NCBI RefSeq assembly: GCF_001613085.1
Contig: NZ_BDBR01000030.1
Span: forward strand, 1 to 64,000
From: Nocardia salmonicida NBRC 13393
GTDB lineage: Bacteria > Actinomycetota > Actinomycetes > Mycobacteriales > Mycobacteriaceae
DNA length: 64,000 bases
Direction: 5' to 3'
Below, piece by piece: positions 33,215-41,062 of this stretch. Numbering within the stretch: the stretch's first letter is position 1; each line of letters starts with the position of its first letter. Position numbers and translations under genes: made by a program. The notes under the pieces were generated by a model. It did not search any database. It had not been told where the DNA came from and saw only the letters and a list, made by a program, of their open reading frames with translations.

Positions 33215-34117
33215 CTAGGGGCCTGCCACCTGGTCGACGACATCGCGGATCGCCTCGACCACGGCATCGGGACGGTCGAAACAGAGTCGGTGGTGCACGG
33301 TGTCGGTGATGATGCGCTGCTCTCCTCGCGAAACTCCGTTCACCAAGGCCGCGTCCATTCGTCGCCTGCCGTCGTGGATCTCGGCCAGCGCCTCAGCGGT
33401 CTGGCTGGGGTCGGCGCCCATCACGCTGAGCGCTACCAGAGGGACATCAGGAAGGTTCGGCCCGGCGTGCAGTTCGGTCGCCACCTCGGTCAATCCGCTG
33501 CGCTCGGCGAAGCCCGCACGAATCCATTCGGCACTCGACTTTGCATCGGTCAGCGGCTGCCGGACGTACTCGGGGTAGTCCGCGAGCAACTCGCCGCGCA
33601 GCTCACGCAATGCGGTCCGCATCTGTTCGACCTGTTCGTGATCGGGCGCGGGCGCCGCGGCCGCCGCCAGTCGCATCGCCTGCGGCATGAACTCGTCCCA
33701 GTCGCGATGCAGACCGTCCATCCAGACCAGTCCGGCCACGTCCTGTGGGTACAGCTGAGCGAACCGGTGCGCGTAGAGGCAGCCGAGGGAGTGCGCCGCG
33801 AGAACATAAGGGCCGGGGATGTTGTGGGCGCGCAGCAGCTGATGCAGTTCCGTGGCGACCGCTTCGGCGGTACGAGGCAAGGGCAGCGGATCGCTGTAGC
33901 CGGTGCCGGCGCGGTCGTAGACGACGGCAGTGGTGAACTGAGAAACCTGTTGCTGCACACCGAAATAGTCCAGACCGACCGCGCTCGCACCGGGCAGGAA
34001 CACCACGGCCGGTCCGCCGCTGCCCGACCGGCGCGCGAAGACGCGCGTGCCGTCGATCTCCTCGAATCCACCGACCGGCGGGGCAAGCCGGGTCGTGGAC
34101 GTGTTGTTGTTCGTCAT
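33215..34117 (-). CDS. Alpha/beta hydrolase (Ser nucleophile) controlled by MerR
   Basis: Three hundred residues. FLPGASAVGLDYF holds the oxyanion loop, YDRAGTGYSD follows, and nucleophile Ser110 is in A-H-S-L-G. This Ser-type hydrolase resembles the TipA/MerR-adjacent hydrolases common in actinobacteria, whose substrates are unknown. Start 34117 (MTNNNTSTTR) is preferred; an upstream in-frame start overlaps the operator. TTGACC at 34150-34155 (minus strand) followed after 19 nt by a weak -10 is the stretched promoter architecture expected for MerR control. Confidence 0.85.
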   Translation of the reverse strand: MTNNNTSTTRLAPPVGGFEEIDGTRVFARRSGSGGPAVVFLPGASAVGLDYFGVQQQVSQFTTAVVYDRAGTGYSDPLPLPRTAEAVATELHQLLRAHNIPGPYVLAAHSLGCLYAHRFAQLYPQDVAGLVWMDGLHRDWDEFMPQAMRLAAAAAPAPDHEQVEQMRTALRELRGELLADYPEYVRQPLTDAKSSAEWIRAGFAERSGLTEVATELHAGPNLPDVPLVALSVMGADPSQTAEALAEIHDGRRRMDAALVNGVSRGEQRIITDTVHHRLCFDRPDAVVEAIRDVVDQVAGP

Positions 34118-34131
34118 GCGACAAGGGTGCA

Positions 34132-34152
34132 ACCCTGACGCGGCGTCAGGGT
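34132..34152. promoter_or_regulatory. MerR-type operator
   Basis: Arms ACCCTGACGC (34132-34141) and GCGTCAGGGT (34143-34152) form a perfect dyad around a single G. It sits in the 19-nt spacer downstream of a minus-strand TTGACC -35 box, as in TipA/SoxR-class promoters. Confidence 0.8.
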
Positions 34153-34181
34153 CAACCCGTGCTGATCACCGAGGTGGGACG

Positions 34182-35606
34182 TCACATCGCCAGAGGCGGT
34201 GTCGTGACAGTGGGTCTGTTCGGTGGGCGGTAGGTGCGCCAGGCTTCGGCGAGACGGTCGACTGCCGTCGTGAGGGTTTCCAGCGGATGGAGGAAATGAA
34301 GCCGCAGGTAGCGCTCGCTCCCGCCGGTCGGATCCAGGCCGCTGCCCGCGAGGATCGAAACATGGTGGCGCAGTGCGGCTTGTGCGAAGGAAGCGCCGTC
34401 GCCATGTGGCAATCGAATCCAGAGGGTCTGTCCGCCATCGACCGGCGGTACCTCCCATTCGGGGATTCGGCGGGCTAGTTCCGCGCGGAGATGGTTGTGG
34501 CGAAGTCGGCGCTCGGTGGCTTGCGCGCGCAGCAGGTCGTCGAGGCGGGGGACCAGCTCGGCCGCGGCCAGCTGGGCGGGCAGGTTGCCGCCGAGGTCGT
34601 GTACCGCGCGAAGCCTGGCGAGCTTGGTGACGACAGGGGATGCCGCGCGGATCCAGCCGACTCGCAGTCCACCCCAGACGCTTTTACTCAGCGAACCGAT
34701 GGTGATCACGGTGTCCGCGAACGCGGCGACTGGTCGCGGAGTCTCGTGGCCGGGGAAGCCGAGCTCGGCCAGGACTTCGTCATCGATGAGCGGAATCCCT
34801 TCTGCTGCTGATATTTCCGCGAGCCTGCGCCGTGTGAGCGTGGACAGCACCGAGCCTGTCGGGTTCTGGAAGGTGGGGATCACGTAGGCGAGAGTGGGGC
34901 GCTGGTCGCGGATCGCTCCCGCGAAACCGTCCAACCCGGGCGGCAGACCGCACACGACCGCCGCTTCCGCGCGAAAGGCTTCCAGCGCGCCGGGATAGGT
35001 CGGAGCCTCCGCGAGAACGCGATCACCAGGCCGGAGGAAGGCGCGTGCGAGAAGTGAAAGCGCTTGTTGCCCACCGGTGGTGACGAGGATCTGCCCGGCC
35101 TCGGTCGGTAGACCCCGCCCTCGGTAGTACTCGGCGACGGCCTCCCGAAGCGCCGGATGGCCGGACGGGTAGTAGCCGATGTCGTCGGTCGTGGCGGCCA
35201 AGGCGGGCAGCATCGCCGCGTAGGACTCGGCCAATGCATGAGGAGGTCGATCCGGTGCCGCACACGCCAGCGAGATCACGTCGGACCGCGGCTCGAGCAG
35301 GTCGAGGAACATCGGCTCACTGGTAGTTTCCGGCGGATCGACCTGCGGCGATCCCGCGACACGGGTGCCACTGCCTTGTCGTCGAACGATCCGCCCTTCG
35401 TCGTGCAGCAGGTCATAGGCCGCCACCACGGTGCTCCGCCCGACCGACAATGCGACAGCCAGCTTGCGGTCCGGCGGCAGCAGCGCGCCAGGAGGGAGTT
35501 CGCCGTCCTCGATCAGCCCGCGCAGCCCCGCCGCGAGCAGCGCATACAGCGGCCCGCGCCCCGCCGACCAGCGACCGAGCCGATCTGTCACAGTAATTGG
35601 ATCCAT
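34182..35606 (-). CDS. MocR-family (GntR-aminotransferase) regulator
   Basis: Four hundred seventy-four residues. A GntR winged helix at about 15-80 (LYALLAAGLRGLIEDGELPPGALLPPDRKLA, VGRSTVVAAYDLL) is fused to a fold-type I aminotransferase domain with NPTG, DDEV and the PLP-lysine motif SLSKSVWGGLRVGW. MocR proteins use PLP-bound ligands to control transcription of amino-acid, GABA or vitamin B6 genes. Start 35606 (MDPITVTDR) is the first sensible one. It is divergent from a cupin gene with a dyad overlapping both promoters. Confidence 0.9.
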   Translation of the reverse strand: MDPITVTDRLGRWSAGRGPLYALLAAGLRGLIEDGELPPGALLPPDRKLAVALSVGRSTVVAAYDLLHDEGRIVRRQGSGTRVAGSPQVDPPETTSEPMFLDLLEPRSDVISLACAAPDRPPHALAESYAAMLPALAATTDDIGYYPSGHPALREAVAEYYRGRGLPTEAGQILVTTGGQQALSLLARAFLRPGDRVLAEAPTYPGALEAFRAEAAVVCGLPPGLDGFAGAIRDQRPTLAYVIPTFQNPTGSVLSTLTRRRLAEISAAEGIPLIDDEVLAELGFPGHETPRPVAAFADTVITIGSLSKSVWGGLRVGWIRAASPVVTKLARLRAVHDLGGNLPAQLAAAELVPRLDDLLRAQATERRLRHNHLRAELARRIPEWEVPPVDGGQTLWIRLPHGDGASFAQAALRHHVSILAGSGLDPTGGSERYLRLHFLHPLETLTTAVDRLAEAWRTYRPPNRPTVTTPPLAM

Positions 35607-35620
35607 AACCAAACCAATTA
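35594..35620. promoter_or_regulatory. Dyad at the MocR start, probable MocR operator
   Basis: TAATTGG (35594-35600) and CCAATTA (35614-35620), 13 nt apart, overlap the MocR start codon. Additional TTGG repeats lie between them on the minus strand. MocR proteins often bind spaced ATTGG-like repeats at their own promoters. Confidence 0.5.
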
Positions 35621-35661
35621 TGGCCGATTGGCGCTGGATCGTCGCCCCGAGCAGCTCGACG

Positions 35662-36009
35662 ATGATTACCATGACAGCTTCGAGCACTACCGGTTCAGTA
35701 TCGATCCCCGCGGCCATCGCCGCTCTGCCCGGCCCCTTCTGCCAACAGGAACTGGCCATGGTCAACGACACTGTTGTCCGCGTCGCCCAACTGTCGGGCG
35801 AATTCCCTTGGCATCACCACGACGAAGACGAACTCTTCCTCTGCTGGGACGGCGCCTTCCGGATCGAACTGGAAGACCGCGCCCCCATCACCCTGCATCC
35901 GGGCGAATTGTTCGTGGTGCCCAAGGGAATCCGGCACCGCCCGGTCGCCGACGAGGTCGCGCACGTGCTCTTGATCGAGCGCCCGGAGACAGCGCAATAC
36001 GGCAACTGA
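35662..36009 (+). CDS. Cupin-domain protein
   Basis: One hundred fifteen residues of a single cupin barrel. Motif 1 is W-H-H-H-D-E-D-E-L-F and motif 2 is PGELFVVPKGIRHRP, giving the expected three-His/one-Glu metal site. Start 35662 (MITMTAS) is chosen because of GAGCAG upstream and typical length; ATG 35671 or 35620 could be used. Divergent pairing with MocR suggests a role in amine or amino-acid metabolism, but the reaction cannot be told. Confidence 0.8.
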   Translation: MITMTASSTTGSVSIPAAIAALPGPFCQQELAMVNDTVVRVAQLSGEFPWHHHDEDELFLCWDGAFRIELEDRAPITLHPGELFVVPKGIRHRPVADEVAHVLLIERPETAQYGN

Positions 36010-36052
36010 ACTTCCTCGGCGACGACCTCGGTGTTCATGCGAGCGGCGGCGA

Positions 36053-36898
36053 TCAGTCGATGCGGTGGGTGCCGAGGTTGTGGGTCATGGTCGGGTCGCG
36101 GTGATCGAAGAACAGCGACTTGCCGGTGTCGAGGGCGGCGATCTGTTGCATCTCGTCAGCGGTCAGGCTGAAATCGAGGCAGTCGAAGTTCTCCGCCATG
36201 CGTTGCGCGCGAACAGATTTGGGGATGGCGACGACACCGCGTTCGGTGAGCCAGCGCAATACGACCTGGGCAACCGACTTGTCGTGGGCCTCGGCGATCG
36301 ACACCAGGGTCGGATTGGTGAACAGGTTGTTCTTGCCCTCGGCGAACGGCCCCCATGACTCGATCTGCACACCCAGCTCGCGCATCAGTGCCTGGTCGTC
36401 GCGGCGCTGGAAGAACGGGTTGGTTTCGATCTGATTCACCGCCGGAGTGACCTCGTTGTGGTCGATCAGGTCGATTAGGCGGTCCGGGTAGAAGTTGGCG
36501 ACGCCGATCGCGCGGATAAGGCCCTGCTTGTGCAGCGCTTCCATGGCACGCCACTCGGCGTAGTAGTCGCCGTAGGGCTGGTGAATCAGGTACAGGTCCA
36601 GGTAGTCGAGGCCGAGGCGGCGCAGGGAATTCTCGAAGGCGCGCTTCGTGTTGTCCTCGCCGGAGTCCTGCACCCACAATTTGGTCGTCACGAACAGTTG
36701 CTCTCGGGGGATGCCCGCAGCGGCGATCGCGCGTCCGACGCCTTCCTCGTTCTGGTAGGCCGACGCGGTGTCGATCAGTCGATATCCGGTGGCCAGGGCG
36801 TCGCTGACGGTCTTCTCGACCTCGTCGGAGGGGATCTGGTAGACGCCGTAGCCCAGGATCGGCATCTCGACACCGTTGTTCAACGTGACGTGCTGCAT
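36053..36898 (-). CDS. Aldo/keto reductase
   Basis: Two hundred eighty-one residues, AKR5-like. The catalytic tetrad is visible: Asp in LIDTASAY, Tyr of the same motif, Lys in VTTKLWVQD and His in LYLIHQPYGD. The cofactor-binding end has AIPKSVRAQRM, which favours NADPH. AAAGGAC lies 8 nt upstream of ATG 36898. It reduces aldehydes or ketones such as methylglyoxal or 2,5-diketogluconate-type substrates. Confidence 0.92.
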   Translation of the reverse strand: MQHVTLNNGVEMPILGYGVYQIPSDEVEKTVSDALATGYRLIDTASAYQNEEGVGRAIAAAGIPREQLFVTTKLWVQDSGEDNTKRAFENSLRRLGLDYLDLYLIHQPYGDYYAEWRAMEALHKQGLIRAIGVANFYPDRLIDLIDHNEVTPAVNQIETNPFFQRRDDQALMRELGVQIESWGPFAEGKNNLFTNPTLVSIAEAHDKSVAQVVLRWLTERGVVAIPKSVRAQRMAENFDCLDFSLTADEMQQIAALDTGKSLFFDHRDPTMTHNLGTHRID

Positions 36899-37039
36899 GC
36901 TTGCGGTCCTTTCGCGAGTTCGGTGGGAGCGGTCAGCGTGGCTGTCGCGACGACGGCCACTGCGAGCATGACCGCACCGCCGAGTCGGGTGTCGGCGACA
37001 CGCGCTGTTCACACCATTCGACACCGTGGGTGTCGCGCG

Positions 37040-37074
37040 TGGCAGTGACTGTTGTTCCAGGTACTGCCAGTCAC
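37040..37074 (-). terminator. Terminator-like alternative hairpins
   Basis: TGGCAGT/ACTGCCA (37040-37046, 37063-37069) and GTGACTG/CAGTCAC (37045-37051, 37068-37074) overlap and are mutually exclusive. They lie just past the stop of the minus-strand membrane protein gene. Confidence 0.45.
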
Positions 37075-37084
37075 CTCCTGCGAC

Positions 37085-37729
37085 TCAGTGTCCGGATTCG
37101 ACCGGCACGGTCCGTAGGAGTTCAGCGACTTCCGCGGGCGTGGCGGACGGAAAGAGTTGCCGCACCCCGATCATGGCCAGCAGCCTGTCCTGATCGGCGC
37201 CGACCCCCATTCGCGACACCACATCGTGCGCGGCGCGGTTGGCTTCCGCGATCTCGTCGGCTTTGCCCAGGCGTGCGAGATTCTCGCCCCCGATTTTATC
37301 GAGGTCGGTGGAACGCTTGTAGAACAACGCGGTGATTCCGACCGGCACCGCACCCATGATCGAGGTCGCGGCGGCGGCGTCTCGATTGCCGAACGCCACC
37401 ATCGACGCCGCGGCGAGAACGACCACGACTCCACAGCAGCCGCTGATCATGTACGCCCAGAAGAACGCCGTGCTCTGCGCCATCGCGCTGCGCACCTGCC
37501 GGAGGTATTCCTCGGTTCGAGGTCGCGGCGTCTGGGTGTGGTCGGTGTCCTGATCCGCCGGTTCGGTCGGTATCGAGACGACGGGAGGAACGGCGTCGGC
37601 GCTCATGGTGGTTTCGATCGCCCGCTTGTTGATTCGGCGACTGAATGTCGTCGAGAACCACGCCGACACCGCCGCGATCACCGTCGGGATCAGCCCACCC
37701 ACCCCGATCAAGGCCAAGATTTCGTTCAC
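37085..37729 (-). CDS. Membrane protein with TRADD-N-associated two-helix domain
   Basis: Two hundred fourteen residues. One N-terminal helix (5-25) is followed by a charged linker and two helices at about 89-112 and 120-138. The second pair and the following ALFYKRSTDLDKIGGENLARL match the TRADD-N-associated transmembrane domain found with bacterial conflict and cell-death modules: two helices, then an F-Y-K-R-S-x-D-L-D-K tail. No catalytic or TRADD-N domain is present, and no such partner is encoded next to it. Its function is unknown. Confidence 0.65.
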   Translation of the reverse strand: MNEILALIGVGGLIPTVIAAVSAWFSTTFSRRINKRAIETTMSADAVPPVVSIPTEPADQDTDHTQTPRPRTEEYLRQVRSAMAQSTAFFWAYMISGCCGVVVVLAAASMVAFGNRDAAAATSIMGAVPVGITALFYKRSTDLDKIGGENLARLGKADEIAEANRAAHDVVSRMGVGADQDRLLAMIGVRQLFPSATPAEVAELLRTVPVESGH

Positions 37730-37833
37730 GGTATCCCCCCGAATCCAGCTACACCCCTGCGAATTACCCCGCGCACTCTACCGCGAGCCGTTATTCCCTC
37801 TCCTGTTGTCCACTCGCGCAGGATGATTCGCGT

Positions 37834-38142
37834 TCATCGTTCGGCCGCCGGCTTGGTCGCAGGGCCGTCGGGTTCGCGGACCAGGGTGTAGGTCTGGGTT
37901 TTCGACAGCTCGGCGGGCTTGTTCTTGTCGTATCGGTCGCTGCGGCTGGTGACGATGGCGACGTCGGCGCCGTAGAAGCGGATGTCGAGAAAGGAGTCGG
38001 CCAGCTTGCTGCCCTTCAGGAACCCGCTGAACAGTGCGCGATGCGCCTCGGTCACATCCGCACGGCCCTGATAGTGGGTGCCGACCCGCACGATGGTGCG
38101 CCGCCGGGACTCGGTGGGACGGGTGGTGTCGGTAGTGGTCAT
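37834..38142 (-). pseudogene. Trimmed SgcJ/EcaC-like NTF2-fold protein
   Basis: One hundred two residues. The middle (VGTHYQGRADVTEAHRALF, then TSRSDRYDK and LSKTQTYTLVREPDG) matches the second half of SgcJ/EcaC-family NTF2-like proteins. The first roughly 45 residues, with the helix and dimer strand, are replaced by a polar stretch. The C-terminal strand that normally follows D-G-x-W is replaced by PATKPAAER. The protein may be made but is unlikely to fold normally. It lies divergent from the lipase gene. Confidence 0.55.
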
Positions 38143-38186
38143 CGCCAGTGTGAATCCCTTGTCAACGGCAAAGGTCGGGCGTTATG

Positions 38187-38221
38187 AACAAGCACTCTTG
38201 TTAGAAACAAGCGCTCGTGCT
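38187..38221. promoter_or_regulatory. Operator dyad plus degenerate copy upstream of the lipase
   Basis: AACAAG-CACT-CTTGTT (38187-38202) is a perfect dyad, followed by a weaker copy AACAAG-N4 at 38206-38221. The sequence resembles TetR-type sites of the AACAAGCNCTTGTT class. Confidence 0.6.
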
Positions 38222-38252
38222 GTAATCAGCGTCACCTACCAGAGGAGACGCC

Positions 38253-39626
38253 ATGCAGCGCAGCGCGGCAGCCACCATCCACTCGAGTCGCCGGGGTGGA
38301 CGCGGTCGGCCGAAGCGGGGACGAATGTTCAGAACGAGATGGGCGGCAGTGCCGCTGGCGGCGGTATGTCTGGCGGTGGCGAGCGCGGGCAACGCCACCG
38401 GCGACCCGTATCCGAGTTTCCCGTTGGACCAGAACCAGCTCCCGCAGCTGCCCGCCGAACCCCAGCTCTACGACATGCTGCCGATCCCGGTGCCCGCGGA
38501 AGATCCCTGGTACGACGACCCGGCGGACCTGAATTCCTATGCGCCCGGACAGATCATCCGCTCCCGAACGGTGCAGACGCGACTGCTCGGCCTGCCCTTC
38601 CCGGTGCACACCGAACAACTGCTGTTCCGAAGCAATGACGTGCACGACAACCCGATCGCGACCGCGACCTCGGTGATCGTCCCCGGCATCCCGTGGTCGG
38701 GCAGTTCGCGACCGGTGGTGTCGTTCCAGGAGGCCATCGACGCGACCGATTCGTCGTGCAACCCGTCGTACACGTTGCAGACGGGCACGATGAAAGAGGC
38801 CGCGTTGGCGATCTATTGGCTCGCGCAGGGATTCGCGATCAACGTCGCCGACTTCGACGGCAAGTTCAATACCTTCAACACCTATGACGAAGGCAAAATG
38901 GTGCTCGACAGTCTGCGCGCCATGAAGAACTCGGCGTTGGGCCTGACCGACTCCGGGATCGCGCTCTACGGGTACTCCGGCGGCGGCTCTGGTTCGATCC
39001 GCGCGGCCGAACTTCGCGAGAGTTATGCCCCCGATGTGCGGTTGCTCGGCACCGCGGTGGGCGGATTCCCCGCCGACCTCCGCGCCCAGGCCCGTTACGC
39101 GATCGCCCAGCAGCCGGGCCTCACCGGCGCCAGTAATTTCACGATGTGGCTCGGCTTCGCCGCGTTGTCGCGGGAATTCCCCGACCAGTTCGACGCGAAG
39201 GAATTGCTGACCCCCGAGGGTCAGGCGATCGTGGCGGATATGCGGAGTCGCTGCGTTTATACGATCGCCGCGGCGGGCGCGTACCGGCCGATCAGTGCTT
39301 ATTTCCAGCCGGGGAAGTCACTGGAAACGGCGCCGGGTGTGATGGAGGTGCTCGCGGATCAGAGTCTGGGGCACCATATTCCGGACAGCCCGATCTTCTG
39401 GTGGCACGGAATCTGGGACGAGCTGATCCCGACGTCGGCGGTCCTGCCGACGGTGAACGACTACTGGGCCCGCGGCGCGGACCTGCGGTTCTACACGATG
39501 CCGCTGCCCGAACACGTCGTCAACGCCGTCGCGGGCTGGCCGCCCGCGGTGGCCTGGACCAGTGCGGTGCTGCGCGGTCTGGCGCCGGGGGAGCGATTCA
39601 AGGCCGATATTCCGCTGCCCAACTAG
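38253..39626 (+). CDS. Secreted lipase (LIP family)
   Basis: Four hundred fifty-seven residues. A basic N-terminus and hydrophobic stretch (about 30-46) form a signal peptide, with cleavage likely near residue 46-50. The nucleophile is Ser242 in Y-G-Y-S-G-G-G, and the C-terminal WHGIWDELIPTSA carries the acid residue region, with His near PLPEHV. This is the LIP-type lipase fold of actinobacteria and fungi, which hydrolyses triacylglycerols or esters outside the cell. GAGGAG lies 5 nt before ATG 38253; ATG 38325 is an internal alternative that would still leave the signal. Confidence 0.9.
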   Translation: MQRSAAATIHSSRRGGRGRPKRGRMFRTRWAAVPLAAVCLAVASAGNATGDPYPSFPLDQNQLPQLPAEPQLYDMLPIPVPAEDPWYDDPADLNSYAPGQIIRSRTVQTRLLGLPFPVHTEQLLFRSNDVHDNPIATATSVIVPGIPWSGSSRPVVSFQEAIDATDSSCNPSYTLQTGTMKEAALAIYWLAQGFAINVADFDGKFNTFNTYDEGKMVLDSLRAMKNSALGLTDSGIALYGYSGGGSGSIRAAELRESYAPDVRLLGTAVGGFPADLRAQARYAIAQQPGLTGASNFTMWLGFAALSREFPDQFDAKELLTPEGQAIVADMRSRCVYTIAAAGAYRPISAYFQPGKSLETAPGVMEVLADQSLGHHIPDSPIFWWHGIWDELIPTSAVLPTVNDYWARGADLRFYTMPLPEHVVNAVAGWPPAVAWTSAVLRGLAPGERFKADIPLPN

Positions 39627-39632
39627 ACGAAA

Positions 39633-39669
39633 ACAGCACGGCGCGCGGAGGGAATGCGCGCCGTGCTGT
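39633..39669. terminator. Bidirectional terminator between lipase and lsr2
   Basis: ACAGCACGGCGCGC (39633-39646) pairs perfectly with GCGCGCCGTGCTGT (39656-39669) over a 9-nt loop between two convergent genes. Confidence 0.85.
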
Positions 39670-39684
39670 CGACGAACCGAAGCT

Positions 39685-40035
39685 TTACGCCGAAGCCTGC
39701 TCATAGGCCGAGATGACTTCCGCCGAGATCCTGCCGCGGCTGGACACGGTGTGCCCGTTCTGCGAAGCCCACGCGCGGATCTCGGTCAGATCGTTGCGGC
39801 GGGTGGATTCAGCTGCCGGTGCCGAGCCGAGGCGACGTGCGGCGCCTGCTTTGGCCCGACCGGTGCGACGCGCGTACGGAACCCACTGTTCGAACACCTC
39901 ACGCAACTCTGCCGCGTTGGCATCGGACAGGTCGATTTCGTAGGCTGCCCCATCGATTCCGAATGTGACAGTCGCATCGGCAGCGGACGTGCCATCGAAA
40001 TCATCGACAAGTGTGACAACGACTTTGCGCGCCAT
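39685..40035 (-). CDS. lsr2: Lsr2 nucleoid-associated protein
   Basis: One hundred sixteen residues, the usual length. The N-terminal dimerisation domain starts MARKVVVTLVDDFDG and contains YEIDLSDANAAELREVFEQW. The C-terminal DNA-binding domain has RAWASQNGHTVSSRGRISAEVISAYEQA with the AT-hook-like R-G-R that enters the minor groove. Lsr2 silences AT-rich, often foreign DNA. Actinobacteria may have several copies, so this may be a paralogue rather than the main one. It is convergent with the lipase gene. Confidence 0.92.
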   Translation of the reverse strand: MARKVVVTLVDDFDGTSAADATVTFGIDGAAYEIDLSDANAAELREVFEQWVPYARRTGRAKAGAARRLGSAPAAESTRRNDLTEIRAWASQNGHTVSSRGRISAEVISAYEQASA

Positions 40036-40159
40036 GGGAGTCCTGTTCGTTCGGGTGCCGAGAATTACCGTCGCTGATCTTAGTTGACCGCGGCGCGGGT
40101 TATTCGCTCGGTTCGTCGACCAGTGTTCGGACGTCGCCGAAGAATCCGCCGAGGAGTGG

Positions 40160-41008
40160 TCAGTCGGCGCGGGGGATGCGTCCGTCGACGTCGGTGAACC
40201 CGTAGTCCTCGGCGAGATCGGCGACCTTCCAGGATTTCCCGGTGCGCGTCGACCGGCCGGGATCGGCGGCCAGCGCCACCACGGCGCGCCCGGGGAAGCG
40301 GGGGGACTCGGCGGTGTCGAGATCGAAGGTGCCCTCGCCGGGCAGGGTGACCTCGCGACGGCCGTGTTCGTCGGCCGGAACCATCTGCAGCAGTTCGGTA
40401 TTCACGATCCCGGGCCAGATCGAGACCGCGGTCGCGCCGGTGCCGGATAGGTCGTGCGCGAGGTCGGCGGTGAGGCGATCAAGGGCGGTCTTGCCGACGC
40501 CGTAGACGGCATTGTGCATGTACCGGCGGGCGCCGGGGGAGGAGACGTTGACGATGAGGCCCGCTGACTCGATGAGCAGCGGTGCGGCGAAAACACTGGC
40601 CACATAGTGCGATCGCACGCCGATCTCGAAGGTCTCGTCCCACGCCTTCGGCGGCACGTCCCAGAATTTGCGGCCCAGCCAGCGGGCGGCGGCGGGGGAG
40701 TTGTAGACATTGTTGACCAGCACATCGAGGCGCCCCTGCTCCTCGCGGATCCGGGTGAAGAGCTTCTCGACCGCATCGTCGTCGCGATGATCGCAGACTG
40801 CCACGACGCCGTGTCCGCCGAGCTCGGTGACCATCGCTGCGGTCTCCCCGACGGTGCCGGGTAGCTTCCCGGGCTCGGTGGTGCGTCCGGTGACGTACAC
40901 GGTCGCCCCAGCCGCGCCCAACTCGAGGGCGATGCCTTTACCGATGCCACGACTTGCCCCGGTGACGACCGCGACGCGCCCGGCCAGAATCTTGGGTGTT
41001 CCGCTCAT
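40160..41008 (-). CDS. SDR-family oxidoreductase (DHRS1-like)
   Basis: Two hundred eighty-two residues. TGASRGIG is near 18, the Tyr/Lys pair is in YGVGKTALDRL, and NNVYNSP replaces the usual N-N-A-G, as in DHRS1-type SDRs. The C-terminal tail (TGKSWKVADLAEDYGFTDVDG) is characteristic of that group. The reaction is an NADPH-linked reduction or oxidation of an unknown carbonyl. It is divergent from the hydrolase at 41063 and shares a KstR-like box with it. Confidence 0.88.
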   Translation of the reverse strand: MSGTPKILAGRVAVVTGASRGIGKGIALELGAAGATVYVTGRTTEPGKLPGTVGETAAMVTELGGHGVVAVCDHRDDDAVEKLFTRIREEQGRLDVLVNNVYNSPAAARWLGRKFWDVPPKAWDETFEIGVRSHYVASVFAAPLLIESAGLIVNVSSPGARRYMHNAVYGVGKTALDRLTADLAHDLSGTGATAVSIWPGIVNTELLQMVPADEHGRREVTLPGEGTFDLDTAESPRFPGRAVVALAADPGRSTRTGKSWKVADLAEDYGFTDVDGRIPRAD

Positions 41009-41032
41009 GACCTCAGGACACTACCGTCAAAT

Positions 41033-41046
41033 CAGAACACGTTCTA
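41033..41046. promoter_or_regulatory. KstR-like operator
   Basis: CAGAACACGTTCTA (read in reverse TAGAACGTGTTCTG) matches the KstR consensus TNNAACNNGTTNNA at every position but one. It lies between the divergent SDR and hydrolase genes, 24 nt and 16 nt from their starts. Confidence 0.55.
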
Positions 41047-41062
41047 GAAATTGGAGGCGGTA

